This document shows positions 24,541-32,135 of a DNA stretch of 32,135 nt, one piece after another. Every line of letters starts with the position of its first letter. Position 1 is the first letter of the stretch. Under the pieces are notes generated by a model, which saw nothing but the letters and a program-made list of their open reading frames with translations, was not told the DNA's origin and searched no databases. This stretch comes from Chitinophagales bacterium (lineage in GTDB: Bacteria; Bacteroidota; Bacteroidia; Chitinophagales; JANQFB01), in the NCBI GenBank assembly GCA_028278085.1, contig JANQFB010000205.1, positions 1 through 32,135 of the forward strand, read 5' to 3'. Made by a program: the position numbers and the translations under genes.

Positions 24541-25881
24541 CTACCGCAGGATATTGAACTTCCGAACGATCGCTCCGCTTTCGGAACGGATCTTTAACAA
24601 ATACATGCCTGCTTCCAGACCGGATACAGCGAGCCGGATCTGTTGCTGATTACCTGTAACCGGTTCGACCCGGATCGTTTGCCCCAATACATTGGCTACT
24701 TCCAGGTTTTCGGCCACCAGGGCGCCCATCATAATGTTCAGGGTTCCCGCAGTCGGATTGGGATAGATCTTTACGCTGGCCAGGCGATGGTCGGGATCTT
24801 TCACGGCATTGACGATGCTTACTTCCTTATCCACGGCACAAACTTCCATCTCCTGTTCATTGGGTCCGATCGCTTTTACCTCGTTGCCAAAGTTCAGCCC
24901 CAGGTAGGCAGATCCGGACAGGTCGTCTTCCATTACAATGATAAAACTGGCAATGGCCCCTCTCCCGGAAACAGCATTATGGTCGGTACGTGTGAAACCG
25001 GCTTCAAGGGTACCGGTACCCGGGAAATCCTGGATGACATCGAGCGAATTTTGTGCACCGCCCAGCCATCCGGTGAAGTCCATCGCAAAAGAACCGGCTT
25101 TGATCAGCGAGGGGTCGTAATCGATCGTAAAACCGAGGGCATAGACATTTTTAGCCGAATCAGTGGCATCCCCGTAATGGACGGTGCCCATAACGGTATC
25201 ACCCGCACTTACGGAATCGCTGGGAAAGTTGAAAAACAACGGCGGATTCCCGGGATCGCAAGGGGCCCTGCCGGTTGATTTGCTATGGGTTAAATGATAA
25301 TTTTGAAAAATAGCAGTGGTATCGTCGGCATTGATCATTCCATCACCATTGCAATCGGCGTATTTATAATCCGTGCTATCGGCGAAGCTTGTGTTCCAGT
25401 CGAAAGCGAGCTTTGGCGACCAGGAAATGTCTATGGAATCTCTCGGAACCCCCTGGGATCCAAAAGCAATACCGATAGGGAATATGTCGAGGTAATTGAC
25501 GATACCGTCGTTATTGGCATCGCCCGGCCAGATGCTGTCGCCACCGATCACGATGGTCTGGCACAGGGAGTCCGCACATCCCGAATCGTTTACCGCTAAG
25601 CATATCGTATACGTACCGTTGACGATATAGGTATGGGTGGGATTTTCAGCCGTGGAGCTGTTCCCGTCACCAAAATTCCAGGCGAAAACGACCGAGGCGG
25701 TATCGAAATTCGTGGATGTATTCGTGAAAGCAACGGTATTGGTTGAATCCATTGTATAGGTAAAGTTTGCCACACACTGCGCATTTGCGTCCCCCATGAT
25801 TACCAGGCAAAGCCCACCAAGCATTAAATAGTTCCTGCAATCACATAGCAATTTGAAAAGTTTGTTGTCAAATTCCATCAT
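24541..25881 (-). CDS. PKD, dockerin-like and cohesin-like T9SS type A protein
   Basis: A 446-aa exported protein. It has a signal peptide of about 35 residues (YLMLGGLCLVIMGDANAQ). A PKD domain follows (about 36-115, core WNFGDGNSS). Next is a region with two calcium-loop-like motifs, GDANNDGIVNYLDI and DCNGDGMINADDT (about 120-205), resembling a type I dockerin split by an approximately 40-residue spacer. A cohesin-like beta domain comes next (about 215-355), with the signature YALGFTIDYDPSLI and RGAIASFIIVM. It ends with a sorting domain starting VKIYPNPTAGTLNI and finishing VRKFNILR. Start ATG 25879-25881, with a second ATG immediately after. A candidate Bacteroidota promoter lies at 25913-25944. 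It probably displays a binding module at the cell surface; cellulosome function is not implied. Confidence 0.9.
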   Translation of the reverse strand: MMEFDNKLFKLLCDCRNYLMLGGLCLVIMGDANAQCVANFTYTMDSTNTVAFTNTSTNFDTASVVFAWNFGDGNSSTAENPTHTYIVNGTYTICLAVNDSGCADSLCQTIVIGGDSIWPGDANNDGIVNYLDIFPIGIAFGSQGVPRDSIDISWSPKLAFDWNTSFADSTDYKYADCNGDGMINADDTTAIFQNYHLTHSKSTGRAPCDPGNPPLFFNFPSDSVSAGDTVMGTVHYGDATDSAKNVYALGFTIDYDPSLIKAGSFAMDFTGWLGGAQNSLDVIQDFPGTGTLEAGFTRTDHNAVSGRGAIASFIIVMEDDLSGSAYLGLNFGNEVKAIGPNEQEMEVCAVDKEVSIVNAVKDPDHRLASVKIYPNPTAGTLNIMMGALVAENLEVANVLGQTIRVEPVTGNQQQIRLAVSGLEAGMYLLKIRSESGAIVRKFNILR

Positions 25882-26241
25882 TCTTGATTTAATAAATTAT
25901 TCTTTCACCTTACAAAGATGTTATGATAATCACGAAAAAACAAATACAAAATAGCCTGTTTTCCGGTAATTTTGAACATAGTAATTATAACCCTTAACTT
26001 TTAATTGGCTGATAACCAGATAATAGTGAAAATGTAATTTGTGTTATTTTGTTTTTTTTCCGAGAAAAATTCTAATTAATAAGGAGAAAAGGATATATTT
26101 ATTGCTATCCCGGTAATTTGCGGGGCTGTTTTTCCACGGCTAGGCTAGCTAAAATATTGACCAGCAAAGACCAATTACCTTAGAGAGAATAATCATATAA
26201 AAGCGGCATGATCATCGAAGCAAACGCGGAGACAGGAAAGG
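25882..26241. other. 360-bp AT-rich divergent promoter region
   Basis: No gene is visible. The left side holds a good candidate promoter for the minus-strand gene (25913-25944). CCGGTAATTT occurs twice as a direct repeat (25963-25972 and 26110-26119), each extended by T or G toward a TAATTT(T)G string resembling a -7 element. AATTACC at 26173-26179 is an inverted partner. The forward element TAATTTTG (25967-25974) matches TAnnTTTG exactly but lacks a TTG at the right distance. AGGAAAGG just before the ATG at 26242 is a plausible ribosome binding site. Confidence 0.5.
25913..25944 (-). promoter_or_regulatory. Candidate Bacteroidota-type promoter for the dockerin/cohesin-like gene
   Basis: On the minus strand TTTG (25944-25941) is followed by 20 nt and CATCTTTG (25920-25913). 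This fits the phylum's -33 TTG and -7 TAnnTTTG arrangement with one mismatch (C for the first T). Transcription would start near 25906 and give a leader of roughly 25 nt before the ATG at 25881. Confidence 0.4.
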
Positions 26242-27657
26242 ATGCTTAACAGTAAGTTACTCGACATATTAAAATGTTGCTCGACCAAGCAATTAACGCG
26301 CTTTGGTGAGTTTGTTCAATCCCCCTATTTTAATAAGAATACCGAGCTTTCCGACTTTTACGGCTATGTCCGGCAATTCGCCCCGAAGTTCATCAATAAA
26401 AAGCTGGAACGCCAGACCCTGTTTGCAGCCCTGTATCCGGGCCAGGCCTATAATGAAAAAAAGCTGGGTTATTTGATGAGCGATCTTGTCAAGCTGCTGG
26501 AGGATTTTCTGGCCATCCATCGTTTTGAAACTGACCCGAGTAAAATGTCCTATCAATTGTTGCGGACCTACGATGAATGGGGCCTGGAAAAACATTATAA
26601 TAACACCATGCGGGAAGCAATTACCCTCCAGGAAAAACAACCCATCCGGGATTCTGAATATTTTTACAGTCAATATAAGCTGGAAGAATTGAATTCAGTG
26701 GTTTTTGACAAGCGCAGGAAAAGGGTTTACGATAATAGCCTGCAAAAAGCCATCGATAACCTGGATCTGCATTACCTGACCCTGAAGCTTAAATATAGTT
26801 GCGAGCTGGCCAACCGCAAAAATGTAATTGCCACACAATATGAGCTGCGGCTGTTAGACGAGATCTTACTATACCTGAAGGAACACCCGATGGACGATGT
26901 TCCGGCCATCGCCATTTATTACCAGATCCTGATGACCTTGCTGGAAAGTGATGATGACGAACATTTTATCCAACTTAAAGATCTGTTGAACCGGCATGCC
27001 GATAAATTCGATGTTAACGAAGCCCGCGACATGTATGCCTATGCTCAGAATTATTGCATCAAAAAGATCAACACGGGGCATTTGAATTTTCTGAATGATC
27101 TGTTCGAATTGTACAAAACCGTTCTTTCCAAAAAGCTGATCTTCATCAATGAAGAGCTCCCGCATTGGACCTACAAAAATATTGTGAGCAGCGCCATGCG
27201 TTTGCAGGAGTATGATTGGGCGGAAGAATTTATCGAGCAATACAAGCATCATTTGACTCCCGAGCATGCCGAAACGGCCTATGCCTACAATCTTGCCAAC
27301 CTGCATTTCAACCGGCAGCAATATGACGAAGCCCTGGAGCTCCTTCAAAAGGTAGAATATACCGATTATTACCAGTTGAATGTAAAAGTTTTATTGCTCA
27401 AGATCTATTACGAGCTGGATGAGATTGAGCCCTTGTATTCTTTGCTGGATGCCTTTAAGATCTTTTTGAAAAGGAATAAAAGAGTATCCGAATACCAGAA
27501 AAATATTTACATTAACCTGATCAAATTCGTGAAGAAAGCGATAAAGATCGTGCCCGGGGATAAGCGGAAAGCAGTGGAGCTGGGGGTACAGATCAAGGAG
27601 AAAAAAGAAGTAGCGGATATTAACTGGCTGCTTGAGAAAGTAGATGAGATCAGTTGA
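26242..27657 (+). CDS. Unrecognised 471-aa helical-repeat protein
   Basis: I do not recognise this protein. It has no signal peptide or membrane segment and is almost entirely helical by inspection, rich in Leu, Lys, Glu and Tyr. Segments such as AETAYAYNLANLHFNRQQYDEALELLQKV (about 345-375) look like TPR helices. The same style runs from about 190 to 440, so a degenerate TPR or SEL1-like solenoid is likely. The N-terminus (LLDILKCCSTKQLTRFGEFV) forms a separate helical cap. It begins with ATG 26242 behind an AGGAAAGG Shine-Dalgarno-like sequence, unusually clear for this genome. trmB follows after 54 nt and may share the transcript. A cytoplasmic scaffold role is a guess. Confidence 0.8.
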   Translation: MLNSKLLDILKCCSTKQLTRFGEFVQSPYFNKNTELSDFYGYVRQFAPKFINKKLERQTLFAALYPGQAYNEKKLGYLMSDLVKLLEDFLAIHRFETDPSKMSYQLLRTYDEWGLEKHYNNTMREAITLQEKQPIRDSEYFYSQYKLEELNSVVFDKRRKRVYDNSLQKAIDNLDLHYLTLKLKYSCELANRKNVIATQYELRLLDEILLYLKEHPMDDVPAIAIYYQILMTLLESDDDEHFIQLKDLLNRHADKFDVNEARDMYAYAQNYCIKKINTGHLNFLNDLFELYKTVLSKKLIFINEELPHWTYKNIVSSAMRLQEYDWAEEFIEQYKHHLTPEHAETAYAYNLANLHFNRQQYDEALELLQKVEYTDYYQLNVKVLLLKIYYELDEIEPLYSLLDAFKIFLKRNKRVSEYQKNIYINLIKFVKKAIKIVPGDKRKAVELGVQIKEKKEVADINWLLEKVDEIS

Positions 27658-27711
27658 AAAATTCCCTAAGGCCTTATCTGCTCCGGGATCATAGCTTTAT
27701 CTTCCTGAAAA

Positions 27712-28371
27712 GTGATTGGTAAACTACAAAAATTTGCGGCCATCCGGGAGTTCCCCAATGTGCTGGAATTCACGGAATACCCGGATCCCGAAAAATTTCC
27801 CTATCTATCACGCTGGAGCAGGGAATTTTTTAAGAACGATCATCCCCTGGTACTGGAGCTGGCTTGCGGAAAGGGAGAATATACCCTGGCCCTGTCCAGG
27901 AAATATCCGCGGATCAACTTTGTGGGTGTCGACATCAAAGGCAATAGAATATGGAAAGGTGCCAAAACCGCGTTGGAAGAACAGATCCCCAATGCCGCCT
28001 TTTTACGGATCGAGATCGAAAAGCTGGGCGCCTATTTCGGCCCGGGTGAAGTATCGGAGTTCTGGATCACCTTCCCCGATCCCTATTTAAAACCCTCAAA
28101 AGCCAAAAAAAGGCTTACTTCTTCCCGGTTTATCCGGGTTTACCGTAAAGTGCTGAAACCCGGCGGACTGGTTCATCTCAAGACCGATTCGCCCGAATTG
28201 TATGCCTTTACGCTGGAAGTGATCGAGGAAGAAAAATGCACCTTGCTCCAACATATGCCCGATCTGTATGCCGGCGAGATCCCCGATGAAATACTGTCCG
28301 TTACAACCTTTTATGAAAAACAGCACCTGGCTGCCGGGAAAAAGATCAAATACATTAAGTTCAGTTTGTAG
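27712..28371 (+). CDS. trmB: tRNA (guanine-N7-)-methyltransferase
   Basis: A 219-aa SAM-dependent methyltransferase that forms m7G46 in the tRNA variable loop. Family features are the SAM-binding motif LVLELACGKGEYTLAL (about 46-61), NFVGVDIKGNRIWKGAK, the catalytic-region FWITFPDPYLKPSKAKKRL (Asp and basic residues), RKVLKPGGLVHLKTDS and the closing TTFYEKQHLAAGKKIKYIKF. The start is GTG at 27712, the first possible start after an in-frame TGA at 27706-27708. It agrees with the usual N-terminus (KLQKFA...FPNVLEF). It sits between the helical-repeat gene and the ATL gene, all on the plus strand, with an approximately 100-bp gap before the latter. Confidence 0.95.
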   Translation: MIGKLQKFAAIREFPNVLEFTEYPDPEKFPYLSRWSREFFKNDHPLVLELACGKGEYTLALSRKYPRINFVGVDIKGNRIWKGAKTALEEQIPNAAFLRIEIEKLGAYFGPGEVSEFWITFPDPYLKPSKAKKRLTSSRFIRVYRKVLKPGGLVHLKTDSPELYAFTLEVIEEEKCTLLQHMPDLYAGEIPDEILSVTTFYEKQHLAAGKKIKYIKFSL

Positions 28372-28469
28372 GTTGTTTGAAAGGTTGCCGGTTACCTGTG
28401 GGTAATTATCTTCCGGAACATCGGTCAGATTCCGGGCGGAGTATTTAACTTTGAAAAAAAAATCAACAG

Positions 28470-28808
28470 GTGGATAATAACGATTCCTTTTATGCTAAAG
28501 TTTATGATGTGGTGAGGCTGGTCCCTTCCGGAAGGGTAACCACCTACGGCGCCATTGCCAGGTACCTGGGTTCCGGCAGGTCGGCCCGTTTGGTAGGCTG
28601 GGCGATGAATAACGCTCACACCTGCGATCAGCCGGTTCCGGCGCACCGCGTGATCAATCGAAACGGTTTGTTAACCGGCAAACACCATTTCGAAACGCCT
28701 GACCGGATGCAGCGGCTGCTGGAGCAGGAAGGAATAGTGGTAGAAGATGACCAGGTACAGGATTTTGACCGATTATTATGGGATCCATCCATAGAACTGG
28801 AACTTTGA
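28470..28808 (+). CDS. Alkyltransferase-like (ATL) protein, MGMT family without the acceptor cysteine
   Basis: A 112-aa protein built from the DNA-binding domain of O6-methylguanine-DNA methyltransferase: YDVVRLVPSGRVTTYGAIA (winged helix), the SGRSARLVGWAMNN stretch with the Arg finger, then VPAHRVINRNG. MGMT enzymes have PCHRV here; an Ala replaces the cysteine (about residue 58), so it cannot accept alkyl groups. ATL proteins bind O6-alkylguanine and hand the lesion to nucleotide excision repair. The start is GTG 28470, since an in-frame TGA lies 18 nt upstream at 28452. A run of nine A residues lies just before it. It follows trmB; no repair gene is adjacent. Confidence 0.92.
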   Translation: MDNNDSFYAKVYDVVRLVPSGRVTTYGAIARYLGSGRSARLVGWAMNNAHTCDQPVPAHRVINRNGLLTGKHHFETPDRMQRLLEQEGIVVEDDQVQDFDRLLWDPSIELEL

Positions 28809-29061
28809 AGCGGGCCTGGTTCATAATCGTTGCCTTCGACGCTTACCGGTTTTCAAAAGATCGATTCCCTTTCTAAAACCTGCTTTATACAGGGTTTAGG
28901 CTAAAAGAACATAAAATTGTCTTAATTTAGTCAGACCAATGGATGGCACCGGATGATGTATTGATAACCGAATTATGGCTATTCATCCCTACAATGTAAC
29001 CAAAGCAGGGGCTCCCCGTAAATATTGCTTGCCTGTTATGCTTCATAGCTACTGTTTATCT

Positions 29062-31914
29062 ATGTTTAGCAATCATTCGGCATCCACCATCCGTGCTATT
29101 TTTCCTTCCTTGCGCTGGATAAGTCTATTTGTATTCGTGGTAACATCCGTTTTACCCGGCCTTGGCCAGCTACCGGAGCAGGATTGTATCGGGTCGATCC
29201 GGCTGTGCAACAACAGCTTCACGCAAAACAACGCCTATGTAGGTTATGGCAGTTCACAGGAGCTGATCTACCAGACCAATTCCACCTGCATTCAATCCGG
29301 GGAAACGAACTCAGCTTGGTATATGTTCACCATTACCGGCGCCGGGAACCTGAAGTTCCAGATCAATCCGCATAATCCGACCGATGACTTTGATTTTGCC
29401 CTATATGATATTTCCGGATCCAACTGTGGCAATATTGTGGTCGGTACCGCGCCGGAAGTCAGGTGTAATTTCTCCAACACAGTGGGCAGCACCGGCCTCG
29501 ACAATGGGTTCACCGGTACCTCGGAAGCCTCCAACGGGCCCAATCAATGTGCTCCCCTGGCTGTTACTGCGGGAGAAACCTATGCCCTTTCCGTCAATAA
29601 CTTTACTGCCACCATGAGTGGTTATGATGTTACTTTTTCCGGCAGCGCTTCTATCCTGGATGGCGTCGCTCCTCAACTGGATACCATTACCTTCTCGGGC
29701 TGCAATCCCGACCTGATCACTATCCATTTCACGGAAAAGCTGTTGTGTAATTCGGTCGCTACCGATGGCAGTGATTTCACCGTATCCGGCCCCGGGCCCC
29801 TGAACGTTATTGCCGCCAGCCCGGCAGGATGCAAAAACTCGACGGCTACTTCCAAGGTGTTTTTGCGCTTCGATACCCGGCCGCCGGTTGTCGGTACTTA
29901 TACCATCACGGCTCAAACCGGTACGGACGGCAATACCATTCATGATATTTGCAGTAATTCTTTGTCGGCGGGAGCTACGCTATCTTTTACGGTGAATTTC
30001 CTCGGACCTGATGTTAGTATTCCAACCTTCACGGATTCCGATTGCGGCGCCGCCACGGGAACCGCGTCAGCAGGCGTTACCGGGGGAACGAGCCCTTTTA
30101 CCTACTCCTGGAGTGACGGCCAGACAGGGCCGACGGCTACCGGTTTAAGTGCCGGAATTTTCGAGGTAACCGTTACGGATGATAACGGTTGCACCGATAT
30201 CACGAATGTTACCATAGGGAATCTTAACAGCCCTCTGGCTACTTCCACGCATAATGATGTCAGTTGCAATGGTGGCAGTGACGGGTCTATTTCGGTAACC
30301 GTTACCGGCGGAGCGCCGCCCTATACCTATTCCTGGTTGAGCGGACAAACAACGGCAAATATTTCCGGACTAAGCGCAGGCACCTATTCCTGTGGCATTT
30401 GGGACCAGAACTTGTGCGGTACTTCCGAAGTCGTTACGATCAAAGAGCCTGATCCGCTGGTGTTGACCGTTACCACTTATGATGCCTCCTGCAACGGTTC
30501 CGATGGGGGGGCGAAAGTCACGGTTACCGGTGGAACCACTCCCTACAATTATTCCTGGAACACGTTTCCGCCGGCGATAACAGACAGTATCGGTGGTGTG
30601 CCTGCGGGGATCTATTCGGTTCAGGTTACGGATGATAACAGTTGTGCGGCTTCCAAGAGCGCCTTTATCGTTACGAGCAATGCGCCCACCGCGATCATAT
30701 CGCATAGCCAGGATGCCACTTGCGGGAATGCCGATGGTACAGCAACAGTCCGCCCCTCCGGCGGTACGCCTCCTTATACCTTCGAATGGAGCACCATCCC
30801 CGTTCAAACCGATTCCACCGCAGTCAATTTATTATCGGGGTTTTATAATGTGATCATCAGGGATGCCAGTAATTGTATAGAGATCGTGAGTGTTAAGATC
30901 AATGAGTTTCCAGCGCCCCAGATCGCCGTCACCGATTCCACCGATGCTAGCTGTGGTAATCCCGACGGTACGGCTACTGCTGCGGCAATTTCCGGAACCG
31001 GCAGCTATACTTTTTCGTGGAGCAGCGGGTCCATCGGCGCCCAGGCTACCGGCTTGGACCAGGGAACTTATACAGTTGTCGTTACCGATTCGCTGGGCTG
31101 CAAGGATACGGCCCAGGTAAGTATAGATTATCTGCCGCCGACGAGTTCGATCGATGTCGCCACCACCTGTATCAATATGCCGGTCGATTTCTCCGTTACT
31201 TCCGATATGAACCCCACCAGTTGGTCGTGGACTTTCGACGATCCTGCTTCCGGATCCGATGATTCGGCGAGTATTGCCGATCCGATGCATACTTTCAATA
31301 GTGTCGGCTCCTATGATGTTACCGTTTACCTGGATGGAAATTGCGGCAAGGATACCGCCGTCCGGACCATAACCATCGATCCGGCGTTGCAGGCCGATTT
31401 TACGACTGCTCCCGACGAGGTCACCCAAAACACCAATATCACCTTCAATTATACCGGCGACCCGGTTACTTCCTATTTATGGGATTTTGGTGACGGTACC
31501 TTAACCTCTACTTCCGCAAAACCGGTCCATCTTTACAAAGACTCCGGTACGGTTTCCGTGGTGTTGATGGTAGAAAGCGCTGCCGGATGCCAGGATACCC
31601 TTACTAAAGAGATCCTTGTGCTGAAATATCCTATCATTTACATCCCCAATGCCTTCTCTCCCAATGGTGATGGGGTCAACGATAATTTCCTGGTCAAAGG
31701 CCGGGGGATCAAGGAAGTGAATTTCCGGGTGTTTAACAAATGGGGGGAAATGGTCTTTTTTACCAATGATGTGGATTTTGCCAAAACCACCGGTTGGGAC
31801 GGAACCCGCAGAGGCAAAGTCATTCAGCCGGGCGTTTATGTCTATTACATTTCAGGCGTTTACTTCGACGAACTGACCTTCGACCAAAAAGGAGCGGTTA
31901 CGTTGGTGAGGTAG
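29062..31914 (+). CDS. SprB-repeat and PKD protein with T9SS type B (CHU_C) C-terminus
   Basis: A surface or gliding-associated giant protein. ATG 29062 gives MFSNHSASTIRAIFPSLRW plus a hydrophobic core ISLFVFVVTSVLPGLGQ; ATG 28975 or 29038 would only lengthen the n-region. Next is an N-terminal module (DCIGSIRLCNNSF...SAWYMFTITGAGNL...DDFDFALYDIS...GYDVTFSGSAS) frequent in Bacteroidota CHU_C proteins. Then come an SbsA/Big_5-like domain (APQLDTITFSGC...TEKLLC) and five SprB-type repeats (30028-31131), each with a Cys near its start and GG..P(Y/F).YSW. Two PKD-like domains (about 31135-31625; WTFDDP and WDFGDGT) lead to the C-terminal domain YIPNAFSPNGDGVND...GVYVYYISG. Export by T9SS with type B sorting is family knowledge. 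Adhesion or motility is likely but unproven. Confidence 0.93.
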   Translation: MFSNHSASTIRAIFPSLRWISLFVFVVTSVLPGLGQLPEQDCIGSIRLCNNSFTQNNAYVGYGSSQELIYQTNSTCIQSGETNSAWYMFTITGAGNLKFQINPHNPTDDFDFALYDISGSNCGNIVVGTAPEVRCNFSNTVGSTGLDNGFTGTSEASNGPNQCAPLAVTAGETYALSVNNFTATMSGYDVTFSGSASILDGVAPQLDTITFSGCNPDLITIHFTEKLLCNSVATDGSDFTVSGPGPLNVIAASPAGCKNSTATSKVFLRFDTRPPVVGTYTITAQTGTDGNTIHDICSNSLSAGATLSFTVNFLGPDVSIPTFTDSDCGAATGTASAGVTGGTSPFTYSWSDGQTGPTATGLSAGIFEVTVTDDNGCTDITNVTIGNLNSPLATSTHNDVSCNGGSDGSISVTVTGGAPPYTYSWLSGQTTANISGLSAGTYSCGIWDQNLCGTSEVVTIKEPDPLVLTVTTYDASCNGSDGGAKVTVTGGTTPYNYSWNTFPPAITDSIGGVPAGIYSVQVTDDNSCAASKSAFIVTSNAPTAIISHSQDATCGNADGTATVRPSGGTPPYTFEWSTIPVQTDSTAVNLLSGFYNVIIRDASNCIEIVSVKINEFPAPQIAVTDSTDASCGNPDGTATAAAISGTGSYTFSWSSGSIGAQATGLDQGTYTVVVTDSLGCKDTAQVSIDYLPPTSSIDVATTCINMPVDFSVTSDMNPTSWSWTFDDPASGSDDSASIADPMHTFNSVGSYDVTVYLDGNCGKDTAVRTITIDPALQADFTTAPDEVTQNTNITFNYTGDPVTSYLWDFGDGTLTSTSAKPVHLYKDSGTVSVVLMVESAAGCQDTLTKEILVLKYPIIYIPNAFSPNGDGVNDNFLVKGRGIKEVNFRVFNKWGEMVFFTNDVDFAKTTGWDGTRRGKVIQPGVYVYYISGVYFDELTFDQKGAVTLVR
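30028..31131 (+). repeat. Five tandem SprB-type repeats
   Basis: Five protein repeats of about 70-76 residues begin at SDCGAATG, DVSCNGGSDG, DASCNGSDGG, DATCGNADGT and DASCGNPDGT. Each contains a GG(T/A).P(Y/F) turn, a (Y/F).W strand, a GL.AG.Y.V.V.D strand and a second Cys before the end. Repeat 1 is complete although its cysteine context differs. They are diverged at the DNA level, so recombination between copies is unlikely. Confidence 0.85.
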
Positions 31915-31983
31915 GGATGGTTTTGATTAAGCCTGTCGTTATCTGTGGTATTTCTTTTCAAACTGATATTACTTTAAATATTA

Positions 31984-32037
31984 AATGAAGAATGATGAAA
32001 GTTGAATGATGAACTTCAACATTTATCATTCTTCATT
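31984..32037. repeat. Long hairpin, possible bidirectional terminator or dispersed palindromic element
   Basis: ATGAAGAATGAT (31985-31996) pairs perfectly with ATCATTCTTCAT (32025-32036). The stem continues inward for ten more positions with one mismatch and one wobble to an 8-nt loop (32007-32014). It lies between the convergent CHU_C gene (ends 31914) and the NTF2-like gene (ends 32076). There is no clean T tract on the plus side; on the minus side the flank reads TTTAATATTTAAAG, moderately T-rich. Confidence 0.6.
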
Positions 32038-32075
32038 CATCATTCGAAATTTGATCATCAGCGTAGAAGCTCCGC

Positions 32076-32135
32076 TCAACTCGAATGATCGTAAATGATC
32101 TTCCATTGCCCTTCGATCTTTTCCCAGACCAGGCT
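32076..32135 (-). CDS. 3'-end of an NTF2/SnoaL-like (DUF4440-type) protein, cut by the window edge
   Basis: Only the last 19 codons are visible: SLVWEKIEGQWKIIYDHSS then TGA (stop at 32078-32076). This matches the typical final strand pair of small NTF2-fold proteins (..V.(R/E)KI.G.WKI...H.S), where an aromatic and a His line the pocket. It is too short for an ORF track and most of the gene lies beyond 32135. The function of such proteins varies (isomerase, hydratase or none), so no role is assigned. Confidence 0.6.
   Translation of the reverse strand, partial: SLVWEKIEGQWKIIYDHSS

Noticed and set aside
28376-28440. TTACC-TGTG-GGTAA hairpin after trmB as a terminator
   Set aside because: The stem is only 5 bp with no following T tract.
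30028-31131. SprB repeats as a CRISPR-like or DNA-level tandem array
   Set aside because: The periodicity is protein-level only, with diverged DNA and no identical repeats or spacers.

Overview
The window looks like chromosomal DNA from a member of the Bacteroidota, most likely a Saprospirales or Chitinophagales-type environmental bacterium; the order is inference. The phylum call rests on five secreted proteins ending in type IX secretion (T9SS) sorting domains (four type A, one type B/CHU_C), SprB-type repeats, PKD domains, a LytTR response regulator, frequent TTG/GTG starts, and AT-rich promoter regions in a roughly 48% GC background (my estimate by eye). No rRNA, tRNA, CRISPR array, transposase or phage gene was seen.

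Layout. 1-6.8 kb: two tandem, paralogous giant T9SS type A surface proteins, the first cut by the window edge and carrying an apparent frameshift at base 46-50. Each is followed by a clear hairpin terminator. 6.9-12 kb: a biotin carrier protein (-), an M1 aminopeptidase lipoprotein (+) and a PKD/T9SS-A protein (-), the last two with overlapping convergent stop codons. 12-15.6 kb: an MsbA-like ABC exporter (-) divergent from rbfA and a LolC/E-like permease (+). 15.5-20.1 kb: a minus-strand block of an NAD-dependent epimerase/dehydratase, anmK, a c-type cytochrome lipoprotein, a SirB2-like membrane protein, a LytTR response regulator and an alpha/beta hydrolase. 20.2-24.5 kb: two co-directional exported amidohydrolase-family proteins containing three amidohydrolase-like modules, of which only one keeps a full set of metal ligands. 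24.5-25.9 kb: a PKD plus dockerin-like plus cohesin-like T9SS-A protein (-). 26.2-28.8 kb: an unrecognised helical-repeat protein, trmB and an alkyltransferase-like (ATL) protein (+). 29-31.9 kb: a CHU_C protein with five SprB-type repeats (+). 32.08 kb to the end: the C-terminal tail of an NTF2/SnoaL-like protein (-).

How it fits together. Housekeeping genes (rbfA, trmB, lipid and lipoprotein export, cell-wall recycling by AnmK) are interleaved with a large cell-surface investment. The T9SS cargo proteins share modules with one another: an SbsA/Big_5-like domain occurs in the two tandem type A proteins and, more divergently, in the CHU_C protein. No T9SS machinery genes (gld/spr/por) are in view. 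The most unusual structural points are an approximately 190-residue domain inserted at the same place inside an Ig-like repeat of both tandem paralogues, the pseudo-amidohydrolase arrangement, and dockerin-like and cohesin-like segments in one polypeptide. I did not see a clearly new defence or biosynthetic system.
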